A stretch of 64,000 nucleotides of DNA from Buddleja alternifolia. Its lineage: Eukaryota; Streptophyta; Magnoliopsida; Lamiales; Scrophulariaceae. Shown here in pieces: positions 1-12,700 of this stretch (the stretch's first letter is position 1; the number at the start of each line of letters is the position of its first letter). Location: the NCBI GenBank assembly GCA_019426215.1, contig CM033391.1, positions 21,100,949 through 21,164,948 on the forward strand, written 5' to 3'. The notes beneath the pieces are model-generated. The model was given only the letters and a program-made list of their open reading frames with translations. It was not told the DNA's origin and ran no database searches. Both the position numbers and the translations under genes were made by a program.

Positions 1-646
1 CATGCACCCTCAGAGCACTCCGTCCTAGGTGCATGGATCTGGACGTGGATAGCGGGAACTCTTTAAGACCGCAAGCACATGCTTGACCGGCCGAACCCTG
101 CCCTATCCATCGCCCGACTTTGGGCCCAACACAACCACGCAAGATGAAACATGTCACAAGAACACCATCACGACAAATGATCATGATATAAGAACCAAAT
201 AATGGAGTACTTCCACGAAATCCATAAAAACCGATGTTTATTTTGAAATCATGCTTGCAAAATATGCATTTGAAACAAGTATGCCATCATGTATGTCACG
301 AATGATTAAATGAAGCGTTTTGGCTCACGAAAGAATATTGAATCGAGCAAATATTTTTTTTTTCCAGAATTTCATTAAAAGAATGTTTTCTTGAAATCAT
401 TTTCACAAAACCTGCCTGGAAAATTATTCTCGCAAGATATGTCTTTGAAACGTGCCAAGAATTGGTTAATGCAAAATGGGTCCATGATTTGATTTGAAAG
501 TGTTGAAATTCATTTTCATGTGAAGTATTGAAAGCATGATGAAAGTATATAGATATATATACGACGTGCTCCTTCCAGTTTTGAAAGACATATAACTATA
601 ATTTTGAGAGGCACTCACACTACGTCCAAGCTTATACGGCGTTGTC
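1..646 (-). repeat. Truncated LTR copy (left copy of the 2.8-kb LTR family)
   Basis: This stretch is a near-identical direct copy of 2091-2731, starting CATGCACCCTCAGAGC in both, at a distance of about 2090 bp. The second copy lies inside the LTR at 1247-4034, so this one is read as part of the partner LTR, cut by the window edge on the left and ending abruptly near 646, where the two copies diverge after CTTATACGG. Only a few base differences are visible, which suggests a fairly recent element. No coding potential is seen. Confidence 0.65.
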
Positions 647-1246
647 TTACTCTTGTATAGGTAGCACTATAAGACCAGTTGTAAACGATTTTCCACTAAT
701 CATTATGTTACTGGACTTAAATCACTGAATCCATAACCATGCCACTATCCTTTCGTGTAGTAACTTCTTAGTTAACTTTTATAGTACGATCAAAAATTAA
801 AATAGTCATTTATAATCACCTTTCCTGTATCACATCCAAATATTATTCTGTAATATCAATAAACTATCATTGTACTCAAGAAACTACATGAAAGCTAATT
901 TCCCACTCGCTTTCTCATAAGTAGGAGGTTGAGTAATTAATGTAATTCCTCTTGTTCACAAGAATATTCATCCTTCATTCTATTACACCTTTTCCGACTC
1001 AAGTGTCTCTTTGCAATCAAAGCACCTATAGTGTTTTATTCTAGACACGTTCCTAGCTCAGTCCTACAATTGTAATCAATCATCGCTTGGTCGGCCGCCC
1101 AAACAATGGTTTGTCACAATTTAAGTACTGAAACACTATATCTCCAACCTTATTATCATATCGAACTCTCACTTAATACCTAAAACCACAGTCCGAGGAA
1201 CCTATCCCGGAATAGCTCAGGCACTAGCCCAAGCTCTGATACCATC
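647..1246 (-). mobile_element. Internal remnant of LTR retrotransposon with tRNA-Met primer site
   Basis: Non-coding DNA between the truncated left LTR and the complete right LTR. At 1233-1244 it carries GCTCTGATACCA, the reverse complement of the plant initiator-Met tRNA primer-binding site TGGTATCAGAGC. This lies just outside the LTR start (TGTAACGCCC at 1247) and shows that the element reads on the minus strand. Only about 600 bp of internal sequence remain, so gag and pol are deleted or were never present. Confidence 0.6.
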
Positions 1247-1745
1247 TGTAACGCCCTCAAATTTAATCCTAAAGAATCCAACACGAAAGCATTATCCTAT
1301 CTTTACAGAAGTACAAATCAAATTCTGGACACAATTAAACAACTCATCTTATCGGGTCACAACCCCAATACATCAACTAAATAGCTATGCGAACTTAATA
1401 TACATGAGTCAATCTACATCATTCACCTCTAGGATAGTCCGAGTTTATACTCCGATCCTTCAAGCTAGTTTCACTTCTCGACTTGCCTATAACTGGAAGG
1501 AAAAAAGTGAAGTACATAAGCAAAGGCTTAGTGAGCGCCAGTGTACGTGTGAAAGGTTCTTAAAATAGTTTTTAGACCCCAAAGTGATAAATTAATAAGG
1601 TGAAAACAATAATAGTTTCTATTTTTCAAACGCTCATTAAAAAGGCGAGTAAGAATGACATTTGCGTTCAAGCAGTAGCTGGTATGACACCAGGATCTTA
1701 GTATACATACGATAAAGTTTTAAAACATGCATTTTTAAAAGTGTG

Positions 1746-1880
1746 CAGTCAATGTAAGTACCACGTACATGACTCAATGCAAGTATCATGTACAAGACTC
1801 AATGCAAGTATCATGTACAAGACTCAATGCAAGTATCATGTACAAGACTCAATGCAAGTATCATGTACAAGACATGTTTA
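1746..1880. repeat. 25-bp minisatellite, about five copies
   Basis: The unit GACTCAATGCAAGTATCATG plus TACAA repeats perfectly four times from 1771 to 1870. A diverged unit precedes it (1746-1770) and a degraded one follows. It lies within the LTR. A local slippage origin is likely. Confidence 0.85.
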
Positions 1881-3788
1881 AGTAACACGTACACGTCACG
1901 CTTAAGTAGTAGGGGGCCATGTTAGCAATACTATCGCGTCCGATGATTTACCCATAGCACTTTGGGTCCCTCTGCTTCTTCCTTATCACCCCTGAACACG
2001 CGGGTTAAAGGCATCACCTTATACCTCCCCACGCAGGCTCGCGATGCCCGATTTGGTCATATACGGAATATACCACACGATAAATGACCCATGCACCCTC
2101 AGAGCACTCCGTCCTAGGTGCATGGATCTGGACGTGGATAGCGGGAACTGTTTAAGACCGCAAGCCTATGCTTGACCGGCCGAACCCTGCCCTATCCATC
2201 GCCCGACCTTGGGCCCAACACAACCACGCAAGATGAAACATGTCACAAGAACACCATCACGACAAATGATCATGATACAAGAACTAAATGATGGAGTACT
2301 TCCACGAAATCCATAAAAACCGATGTTTATTTTGAAATCATGTTTGCAAAATATGCATTTGAAACAAGTATGCAATCATGTATGTCATGAATGATTAAAT
2401 GAAGCATTTTGGCTAACGAAAGAATATTGAATCGAGCAAATATTTTTTTTTTCAGAATTTCATTAAAAGAATGTTTTCTTGAAATCATTTTCACAAAACC
2501 TGCCTGGAAAATTATTCTCGCAAGATATGTCTTTGAAACGTGCCAAGAAATGGTTAATGCAAAATGGGTCCATAATTTGATTTGAAAGTGTTGAAATTCA
2601 TTTTCATGTGAAGTATTGAAAGCATGATGAAAGTATATAAATATATATACGACGTGCTCCTTCCAGTTTTGAAAGACATATAACTATAATTTTGAGAGGC
2701 ACTCACACTACGTCCAAGCTTATACGGTGTTGTCCTTGTTCGTCTCACCGACAACACCTGCTAAGCGAAATTATATCAGAAACTCATTTTCCAACTCGTC
2801 TAAAGTCCACCCGGGGTAGTCTATGGGGTCCTAATAACTATACAAACATGCACAACAAGTTACCTTAATGAAAACTTGGCTTAATTTCAATCTTCCCCAA
2901 AAGGTCGATAAGAGGCATAAAAACAGATTTCTGCAGTTTTAGTGTATGAATTGAAAAAAAATCATAAACTCAATAATTGTGGGTGAAATTTTTTCATAAA
3001 TGTTCTAAATTTGTTAAAAGACCTTAGATAAATTTTTCAAAGGTAAATGGTCACTTAAAATGTGGCTATTTTATTCAAAATCGAAGTAAAATTGGGTTTA
3101 ATTTTTACTGGGGCAGTATTACTTTAAAATTCATATAAAATCACCCTTTAATCCAATAAGCCCCAATTTCATACACAACAACCCCAATACATATGATTAT
3201 CCCCTGTAAAATTTTGAAATCACAATAAAGTTCGTAAGAACCCCAAATGATGTCTCAAACAAACATTTTGAAATCCCGTAAGGCTTCTGGCAGTCTATAC
3301 TTAACAATTTCCATAATTCACATTACAACTCTAAAAATCTCACACAATTCCAGAAATATTTTAGACATGCAGTAACATACACAGTAAAAGTTTTGAACTC
3401 AAATAACATTTCGTCATTTCGATACAATTCTTTGAAATCAGCAGCAGATTTAAAGACCCAACTTACAATTGTCATGCATGTGTGATTTCCTCATTTAAGC
3501 CTTTAGGTTAGTTACTACAAATTGTAAATTTAAGCTTAAAACTCATAGATCTACTCTTCTACTACCCATGCAATAACATTTTCAAAGCACATTTAGCCTC
3601 TACCATTACCTACTAATGTAAGATCAAGGAATTACAAGTTACCTTTAATGCTACCCACAAGTGTGAAGATGGTTGAGGTTGAAGCTAATATACTAATTTG
3701 TATCTATCTATATATAACTTGAATGGAAGGATGAAGAGGGTTGAAGATGATGAAAATGGAGAAGACTAAAATAATGAAACTAAGGCAT

Positions 3789-3791
3789 AAT

Positions 3792-3816
<25 letters not shown>
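3789..3816. repeat. (TA)n microsatellite
   Basis: An uninterrupted TA dinucleotide run of about 28 bp near the end of the LTR. Confidence 0.9.
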
Positions 3817-3824
<8 letters not shown>

Positions 3825-4034
3825 GTGTGATGGTGGTGGTCGGTCAAGGCCCCATTTTCTACCCCTTTTTTTTTTATTATTATTATAGAGTGAAATGAAA
3901 GTGGAATACTAGATCCTTTAATTTACCTAAGATGTATAATCTAATATCTCCCTTGAACATATGTCTAAGATCCTAGGTCATGTCCTAATGCTTTAGATAG
4001 AAACTAGTCGACTACAAAAAACTCGGGTATCACA

Positions 4035-4894
4035 CAATTGTAAAAACAAAATCTTAATTCGAATAAAAACTAAACAAAAACACACATTAAACACACATTA
4101 TCTCCCGTCACTAAACCCAAAAAAAAAACTCAATTTTCCACCCCCACCCTCAAAATAAATCTTTTATCAAAATTAGGGTTTCATTAACTTAAACTAATGA
4201 AAACAAATCCAAATTTAATAGAAAGAACTCAAACAAAACCTCACATTTATTTGACTCCGCAAGCGTCCGCGTATCGAATTTCAGACTTCAATTACTTGGA
4301 AGCGCAATAAAGAACTGGGTTTAGGGTTTCGTATATATATACACATGTGTGTATATATATGCACAAACAAAACGAAGAAAATTGAATTTGAGCAAATCTA
4401 AAACATAATTTTTGTTCTAAAATCAAAAACCCACAAGAAAAAATCGAGAATCATAAAAGTATTCTTCTAAAAAAATGCAAATGGGCTAAAAAAAAACAAC
4501 AAAAATAAAACCTTACGAAGCGGCGGAGGTCACGGAGGCGGCGGAGGTCGCGGCGGCGACGGGGAGAGAGAGGGGCGGCGGACGACGGACGAGAGAGGGA
4601 GAGAGATGAGAGCGAGAGAAGAGAGACGAAAGCGAGAGACAGAGAGACGAGAGAGCGAGAGACTGATGAAGAGAGAGAGAAAAAAAAATTAGCTTATAAG
4701 GGTAATTTGGGTCTAGACCCAGACCCAGTTAAAAAAATTTATTGGGTTTGGGTTTGGGTCTAGACCCAGAAATTGTTTTGGGTCTGGGCCTAGACCCAGA
4801 CCCAAAGTTTTGGGTTTGGGTTTGGGCCTAGCCCAACCACTGCCAGGCCTACATTTGTAGTTAAAAGGAATGAGTCAAGTACTGTACACTTAAG
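4035..4894. other. Intergenic DNA with GA-rich block and GGGTTTGGGT repeats
   Basis: No gene is supported here. 4035-4500 is AT-rich. 4501-4690 holds a GC-rich CGGCGGAGG stretch followed by a GA/GAGA-rich run. On the minus strand this reads as a CT-rich leader-like run followed by a GC-rich stretch and a splice-donor-like TTCGTAAGG, so it could be a fragment of a captured or degraded gene start. 4695-4850 repeats GGGTCTAGACCC and GGGTTTGGG and ends CCACTGCCAGGCCTA, which looks like one end of a hAT-type element; the other end is not visible. Confidence 0.4.
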
Positions 4895-5670
4895 TAGGGG
4901 TGTACACGGTCGGGTTCGGGCAATTTTACAAAAAAAATTAACCCGACCCGACATGTGCGGATTGACAAAATATCAAACCGAAAATGCATAATTATCTTTT
5001 CAAACCGAGCGGTTCGGGTCGGTCGAATTTAATGTTTTAACGGGTGGGTTGGCGGGTTATCAAATTATAGTTATAATTTTTACAACTTAATTTTAGTTAT
5101 AAGTAGTAAGTAAGAAATTAATTATTATACTTTTTGTACATTTAACTAAAAAAAATTGAGTTGGTAAAAAATACACAAATAAGTGGTGTTATCAAATAAA
5201 ATTCATATTACTATGATTTCTAATGAGTGAAAAACTCTAAAATATTAATAAAATTAATGTTTTTTGTAAATTTATCATCAAAATATACATATACATATAA
5301 ATTTTTCGTTCAAATCAAATGAAAACAAGTGTTCAAACGAGTCAATTTGTTTGCTCAAATAAAAAATAAAATATGTTACATGAATATGAATAAACCACTC
5401 TTATTAGAGAGTATATATGCATATATAGTTTTCAAAGTTTAGTGTTAATCTTTAACTATATATACTTATACTTGTAATATAAATGATTAGCGGTCGGGTT
5501 GCGGGTTAGACGGGTTACAATTATTAAACCCACCACCCGACCCGAAAGTGACGGGTTGCAATATTTTCAACCCGTCACTATTATTTAATAATTCTAAACC
5601 GGCGGTTTTCGGACGGATCGGCTCGAGTTGAGCTGTTCGGGCGGATTTGGCGGGTTTATGTACACCCCTA
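4895..5670. mobile_element. Non-autonomous hAT-type element upstream of the TTM gene
   Basis: Ends are TAGGGGTGTACA on the left and TGTACACCCCTA on the right, a perfect 12-bp terminal inverted repeat. Flanking 8-mers are CACTTAAG (4887-4894) and CACTTGAG (5671-5678), a target duplication with one mismatch, as expected for hAT transposons. The interior is AT-rich, with CGGGTTCGGG-type sequence near both ends. No transposase frame is present, so it is non-autonomous. It ends about 20 bp before the presumed 5' exon of the TTM gene and may supply or disturb its promoter. Confidence 0.8.
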
Positions 5671-5689
5671 CACTTGAGAAGAGGGCTAC

Positions 5690-5850
5690 TGGTCAAAACA
5701 GGAGCCAATTTGGAGGCTATTTCGCTAAAGCTCCCAACCCTAAATCCCAAATTGATCTCTCTCTCTCTGTCTCAATTCCTCCTACCTCCAGTGCTACTCA
5801 CCTCCGTCACTGCCGCAAGGCCTTCCTCCGGCTACAGTCCACCTTCTAAC
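5690..5850 (+). other. TTM1/TTM2: Putative 5' non-coding exon of the TTM-like gene
   Basis: A CT-rich leader-like stretch (TCTCTCTCTCTGTCTC near 5757) ends at a strong splice donor, CTAAC|GTAAGT, at 5850/5851. The coding exon starts at an acceptor at 9389, so intron 1 would be about 3.5 kb, lying in the 5' untranslated region. The left end is a guess, because no transcript is available. The leader begins almost directly after the hAT element that ends at 5670. Confidence 0.5.
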
Positions 5851-8800
5851 GTAAGTATTCCTCATCTTCAAAAACGTTAAAATCTTCAATGAAAAATACT
5901 GTGTAGCAAAATTGATTGATGAAGAGACAAGAAAATCATGACCGTGAAATTTCATCATCACCTTTTTGCCTTGTTTTGATTTTTCAGCTTCCTTCATTCA
6001 CTCTCACTGAATTGGTACTGGAGAGGTCATACTGACTGCAATTTAAAATGAAATATATTCTTAAGAAGTGTCCATATTGATTGCATTTGACATGTTTAAT
6101 TCTGTTCTTAAAATTTGGGTTGAGATTTAAACCTTAGGGCATGTTGGCATCAAAGATTGGATTTTGATGCCTAGGCAAAAGAGTTTCACAAACTACATCC
6201 CTTACTTTTTCTTTTAAAAATAATAAATTGGGTTGTGTAAGTCAGACCTGGTTCTTCGCCCCCTCTGATAAAGTGTAGATTGCTTTGGGTCCTTTAGGGT
6301 CTGAGTCTGAGTAATAATCGCACAATGAGCAGCATAGCCCAAGAAGTATCAAATTCTCAGAGCCGTCTTAAAGACATTACCATTTTGTTTGTTAATTCTT
6401 ATAGCTATGATCAAGGTATAGTTTAACGATGACAATATCCATACTTTTAGTATAGTTTAGATAGATATAGGTTAAGAAACTATTTAACGTTGATACTCAT
6501 TTAGAAAGCAGAAGGTGATGAAATTCACTTCACCATCACTTGACATGCATAAAGGAAAAAATATATATTTGATTTCTATAACCACAAAAAGTGGATCGAT
6601 CATCTATGTATTTGCCTTTCGGTAATTGGTTTGAGATACAGCCCAAAATTATTCACAAAACTTGAAGGCATCATTAGTCTCCTTGAAACTTTTGAAAATC
6701 TCAGGAGAAACCAATAATGCAGTAAATAAGAGCAGATGTGAAAAAATTGGAGGTCGTAAGGTTGTATCAGTATCATGATGGGATATATAGCTAACTTAGG
6801 TGGAAAACAGGTGACATACTAGCGAGACTGTTTTAAAGTTCAGGAAAACAGATGGCGAAGCAGATTGAGGAGCGATATGTAACTTGTAATTTTTGTTTTT
6901 AGTGGGTTTTGACACTTGGACTTTCTGTTGGAAGAACAATTCTTATAAAGGCGAAAAACCAAAAATGTTTATTTTGAAAAGAGAAATACAAAAGCTTGTG
7001 ACTTTGAGGTTCCTGAATGGTCCCTAATATTTCATGTGTAGCTTAACTTTTTTTCTGTGGAACAACCAGCCTTAAACTGAGCTAGAGGAGTTTTCTTACA
7101 TCTGGTTTTCAGATTTTCTGCATCAAGACTTGAGGATCTCGCCACTTCCAGAGACTTTTGGTAAAGTCTTGAGTTCTTGCTGCTAGAGTTTAGGCCTTTA
7201 AAACCTTAACACAGTCCAAGGACTGCAGAGGTATGTCATTTTCTGTTCTCATTAAGTGCTTGAGCGTGCATGATTAGGGTATATTATGACCAAGTGGTGC
7301 TTGGCAAAACCCAATTTAGATTTAAAGCACATAGCGAGAAGTAGGTTGAAGAGAATTTGCTCCAGATAGGCCATAGTGAAGTATTTAGCTTCTTTAATTG
7401 TTTATATCCACTTGGACTATTGAAGAAATTCTTTTTAAACGATCACATGGAAGACTTAATAAGAAGATCTTCTGCATCCAGTGAATTCTACCCTCCAGAT
7501 GTTAGTTAAGATTTAGCTTCCAATGCGCCTCTCTAAAATTAAAGATGAATAAATGTACAGTGTCTTAATAAGGCTATCTTTTGTCCTTAAGAATTCGGTT
7601 GGCTTGTTAAGTTATCTAGTTTAGATTCTTGTCTACCATATGCAGGACAAACTAATAATATTCCTTCTGTAATTTAACATAATTCTCTCCACTATTATAG
7701 CCTAGATAGCAGCCTATATTGCAGACCGTACTTCTCTGCCTCCCATGGGATTATGCTAGGAACACTAAAGTAGCAAGTTAATTACCATAATAATCAGCTA
7801 GAAACCATGAGATTGATTATCTCGTCTTTTATCAGAAATAACAAACTAGAAATTGTAAAAGTTGAATTTTTTGTTCTCGATATACTTAAAAAACGCGATG
7901 ATGTAGGGTCACTTTAGGAGTATGGGACTAGATTCATAGTTGTATGACTGAATAATTTCGCTCTGATTTAGCAACCCAAACATTAAGGCAAGTCAAGGAT
8001 TATGTAAAATCAAGGTTACTGGAAGGCATACACTTGGATTATAAGTTTGCCGTTATACAATGCCAGGATTGTTGATGTATGTGATATGTTTGAGTTGTTT
8101 AATATCAATTAAAGAAGAAAATAGAATGATGTACTTGATCAATTAGCCCTGTGAACGATAATCTGTGAAGCCGTTCTTCCGTCTAACTTTGTTGTTGGGT
8201 ATTATTGACTTTATAAAGTAGCAGAGTTCTGCTGAGAATGTAATGTTAAGAATGCTGTAACTGAAATAAAGGAGCTGATCACGACAAAGAAAGGAAATAA
8301 CCAGGATAAGGTAAAGCCATAAAGAAGAAGTAGAAGATAAAGGAGCAGAAAAGATTTTGCTCTGATGTAATTTCCCTTGACCGGTTTACCTTTTAGAAAT
8401 TCTCAATTATTGATTGTTTTGTTTCTTCTTCCATTCTCGGGCTTCATCTATTCTTCCTGCATTCTTTTATGATTCCTAACTTGACATTTTATTTCTCTTC
8501 CTTGCACAATGTGTAGGTTTATTTTTCGAGGACAAATACTTTTCCCCTATGTTCGGACCTTGAATTTTAATGTGTGGAAAATATTCTCTCTTCAGATGGT
8601 GTAATTCTGTGCTTTATTTGTTTGATCTTTTCCATTTTCATTTCTTTTTTGTCACTAAAACCTATATCCAATCGTAGCATTTGTCAAATTAATTGAAAAA
8701 ATTTGTTTAAAACATATGATGATTTGAGAAAAGATTAAACTAAAATAAACAATTTTTTTCTTTTTACATTGGGTAGTGTGTGCGTCCTTGAAATATGCCT

Positions 8801-9389
8801 ATTGTTAACCATTTTTGAAAGTCAATTGACTACTCTGCAATGTCGAAGACGGTGATGAAATACGTCATTGTCGGGTGTGGAAAATTCTCTGGTGGCTTGG
8901 TAGTTGGTACTAGCATATCAACTTCCTGTACTTCCAATTTTTCGAACTTGTGACCTTTGGGCTATCTTCGATTTCGAGATTTTGGTCAGGAAAATGAAAT
9001 GATAATATTTTCTTCGCATTAAATGTTAGTACATTTTGCTTTACTTTTTGATTCTTTCCATTTTTCCTTTTCTTTTCCTCACCAAAATCCGCGAATCAAA
9101 CATGGCCTCAGTATTAATTTGTGGGTTTTCCACATAATGTGATTAGTTCATGAATCTGAATCATAAAAATCTTTTGAAGTACACTTTTGTTCTTTATTTC
9201 TTTGAAACAGAGCCCTTGCTAAATGTACTTACCATCAACGCAGAGTTGTCAGTGAGGTGGCAACTGGCAACATATCTAAGAACAATTGCTGAATTTTCTT
9301 CTTTTTCCTTCTAATTTCACTAGACATTCCAAAAGTATGATTTTACAATTTCTTTTATTTTCTAATTTTAAATTTAATATTCGTTGCAG
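5851..9389 (+). other. Intron 1 (5' UTR intron) of the TTM-like gene
   Basis: AT-rich intron-like sequence with donor GTAAGT and acceptor TCGTTGCAG. No coding region is supported. A possible alternative non-coding exon (7113-7230) has an acceptor-like GGTTTTCAG and a donor-like CAGAG|GTATGT. Long leader introns often raise expression in plants; whether this one does is unknown. Confidence 0.45.
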
Positions 9390-9769
9390 TTTACAACTCC
9401 GTGGTTAGAAGTTTTCTCCAAGCTTCAGCATGGCTCAGGATAATATCCCTAGTGCTGAATCACCAAAGAGAAGGTCAGGTCTATTAAGAGATCAAGTTCA
9501 GTTAATCAAGAGAAAGGATTCTGATCGTTATGAGATTGCTCGGATCCAAGATCCTTTGTCATTTGAGAAGGGTTTCTTTATAGTTGTTCGTGCATGCCAG
9601 TTGTTGGCTCAGAAGAATGAAGGGATGGTATTAGTAGGGGTAGCAGGACCCTCTGGGGCTGGAAAGACAGTATTTACAGAGAAGATCCTCAACTTTATGC
9701 CTAGCATTGCCATTATAAATATGGATAATTACAATGATGCAACTCGTATTATTGATGGCAACTTTGATG
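9390..9769 (+). CDS. TTM1/TTM2: TTM-like coding exon 1 (start codon, Walker A)
   Basis: The acceptor TCGTTGCAG ends at 9389; 40 nt of leader precede the ATG at 9430. It encodes residues 1-113 and ends in phase 1 at GATG|GTAAAT. It contains the P-loop GPSGAGKT. Read-through into the intron gives a spurious stop at 9828. Confidence 0.92.
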
Positions 9770-12700
9770 GTAAATTGTGTCTAAATTTTTCTTGTCACTT
9801 TTATTACATCTTGTGGTATATGAATTAATCTTACAACTTTTCTGGCACATATCGTTATCAATCTGTTGATTTGCCTCTAAGTAAATCCCATGCTCAAATT
9901 TTAAATTTCAAACGTTTTTTCTCCTTAACTGGCTTACAATATATCTCTGATGTATATTTTGGATAATTTAGGATCCTTCTACGAAATTCTATTCACTTTT
10001 ACATCTAAGTCAACATTAAATGAATTTGATAAAGTTGTCTCAAAAACTATGATCACCTTCTAACTCCTAGTGGTTTTGTTATGCACTTGATGGATCTTTT
10101 AGGTTTAAGATCTCTTGGTTTTAAATCAAAATAATTTCAATTGGTTTCCTGAATAATGTGCAGCATATAATAAATCCTTGTACTGTATCTTTTGATATTT
10201 GTACTCAGTTCATGAATATGATGGTATAAGAATAATAAATAAAGGATATGGCAGCCTGGATAACATCAAAATCGTAAAAAGCACAATCCAGTTGGGTTAC
10301 TAGGAATGTGTACTTCTTAATTCAATTAATGAGCAGAAAACTGTCTCTGAAAAGACATATACATCAACCTATTAGTGAAAATGTGGCGATTGGGAAACGA
10401 GCAAATGTAGTTGTTGCAATAGTTACTTATGGGATGTGAGATTTTTGTTATTTGATTTGGATAAGTGATTAGACATTAATCAGTTCTTAATCTTCATAAC
10501 CTAAAAGGTTTCACTTTTCTTGTGTTTTCCTTGCAAGTCTCAAAAACATTTGTGGTGATTTGAACAGTCAAATAATCCCAAAAGGATTAGATCTCAACTG
10601 AAGATCTATTATTAATTCTTTTCTTTTTTCTTTTTTTTTTTAATTTTAACGCTGCAAAGGTCTAACCATTAATAGCGATGTTGTTTGGGGATAACTTGGG
10701 CACAAACACTGTTGCAATAATTTCCGTTCTTTGTCCTTTTCCTTTATTTTGTTGTCATTTCTTTAAATATGTTTACATTTATACGCTTTTTTCGTTTTGC
10801 CATTAGTGTTATCTAGTTCAAATGTTATTCTCTGCATATTTGGCTTGTATCATGTCATCAGATATGGTAACAGCATGACAGATTGAGTGGATCATGTTGT
10901 GATCATATGTGGTATAGGTCATATATGATGTGCTTTCCAATTCCAGCTCGAGCTTTCTGTTTTTAACTATTTCTGGAAAATATATTGAGCTGTAATTGTA
11001 GGTAGATCAACCAACAAAAGTGCCCTTGATATTCTAAGTGTTTTTATATCTTCTGAACAGATCCGCGCTTGACAGACTATGACACTCTGCTTGAGAATAT
11101 CCATGGTCTAAAAGCAGGAAACCCTGTCCATATTCCCATATATGATTTTAAGTCTAGCTCACGCGTAGGCTACAGGTTTTGTGCTTACCAACCTCGTGGC
11201 TAGTTTACATCCTTTCTGTTATTTTATCTATTGGTATTTCATCCTATCTCTTTCATTCAAGTAAAATAATACGATTACTCATAAACTCTCTTACTATTGA
11301 TAGTACTAATGGCATTAGTATGATAAGTATTCTAATGGGCATGTGTTACACTGACTGCATACATAGATTGTCGAAACCTCCCAAGAATTTCTTCATTTTC
11401 AACCATCCATGTTAACACTTAAATTGCAAAGAGCAAACACAAACTCAAGAACGAATTCTTGCCCAAGCTTAAAGCCGAAATTCTCAATGTATTCGATGAT
11501 GAATGAAAACAACTCAAAATAACGTATACGTGCCTCGGTACAATTCTCCCTCAATCATAGACTCCTACCAAAAATAAACTCCTAAGAAAGGAAAACAACT
11601 TAACTTATTTAGTGGAGACCTTATTTAGTGGGTCGTCGCTTTACAGTTCGGACGGATCATAGTAGTTTAAGACACCTCTTGTCTCCACGCATTATCACTC
11701 CTTCACAACAAGTGTGAGTCGCGAAATTATTGGGGTACGATTTTGAGATTGAGTATCGGACGGGAATCTCAAATAAGGCTGCCCTTGCACTTTCTAGGAG
11801 AGAGGAGGACACAGAATTGCGAGCTGTTAGTGCGCCGGTTTGGCCTGGTATCACTGAAATTTCCAAGGAGCAACATGCCGATCCTTTTATCCGAGGCATA
11901 ATGGAAGAGTTGGGCAAGGATGTGACTAGTAAATCGGGTTTAAAATGGAGCAGGGGCAGTTATACTTCAAGGGCAGGCTGGTTTTGGCGGAAAAATCGAG
12001 CTGGATACCAAAGTTATTATAAGAGTTTCATGATACTTCGCACGTAAAGGTTGGCCTCGAGTGTGTATTGGCGAGGCACGTTCAAGCAAGTGCAAGATTA
12101 TGTGGCTAAATGTATTGTCAGCCAAAAGTCAAAATACAAGGCAACATCGCCGGCGGGGTTGTTACAACTATTGCCGATACCAGAGGTAATTTGGGAGGAC
12201 GTCTCCATGGATTTTATAACTTGTTTGCCCAAATCCCAGGGTTTTATGTGTGTTATGGTGGTGGTCGATCATCTATCGAAATATGGTCACTTCATTGCCC
12301 TTAAGAGTCCATTCACGGCTAGAACGGTGGCGGAGAGTTTCGTGCATGAGATTGTTTGCTTACATGGGGTGCCACGTTCTATTGTTAGTGATCGTGACCC
12401 GGTGTTCATTAGCTCATTTTGCCGGGAGTTGTTTACATTACAAGGGACAAAACTGAAATTTAGTTCGGCATATCACCCCGAGACGGATGGGCAAACGGAA
12501 GTACTCAATCGAGTTTTGGAGACATACTTGCGGTGTTTTTCTTCGGAACAGCCCCGAAAATGGGTCGGATGGTTACCGTGGGCCAAGTTTTAGTATAACT
12601 CCGCCTTTCAAACGTCGGCAAAAGTGACTCCATTCGAAATCGTATATGGAAAGGCACCCCCTACCCTTCACTGATTCTTACCCGGCGAGTGCAAGGTGGC

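Larger units (their letters stand above)
1247..4034 (-). mobile_element. Complete long terminal repeat (about 2.8 kb), minus orientation
   Basis: The segment begins TGTAACGCCCTC and ends CTCGGGTATCACA. On the minus strand it therefore starts TGTGATACCC and ends GGGCGTTACA, a TG..CA LTR. The initiator-Met primer site abuts it on the left. It contains the 25-bp minisatellite at 1746-1880 and the segment 2091-2731 that is repeated at 1-646. Start and length resemble the solo LTR at 34848-38090 (TGTCACGCCCC..GGTGTCACA), and both share a phrase of the type AAGC.TTAGTGAG near the start, so they probably belong to related Ty3-type families. No coding region is seen; family assignment is inference. 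Confidence 0.65.

Noticed and set aside
5487..5880. Small frames around the presumed first exon
   Set aside because: They overlap the hAT element end and the CT-rich leader and show no conserved protein features.
9770..9828. Short 132-codon protein ending at 9828
   Set aside because: This is read-through into intron 2; splicing to 11061 continues the TTM family sequence in frame.
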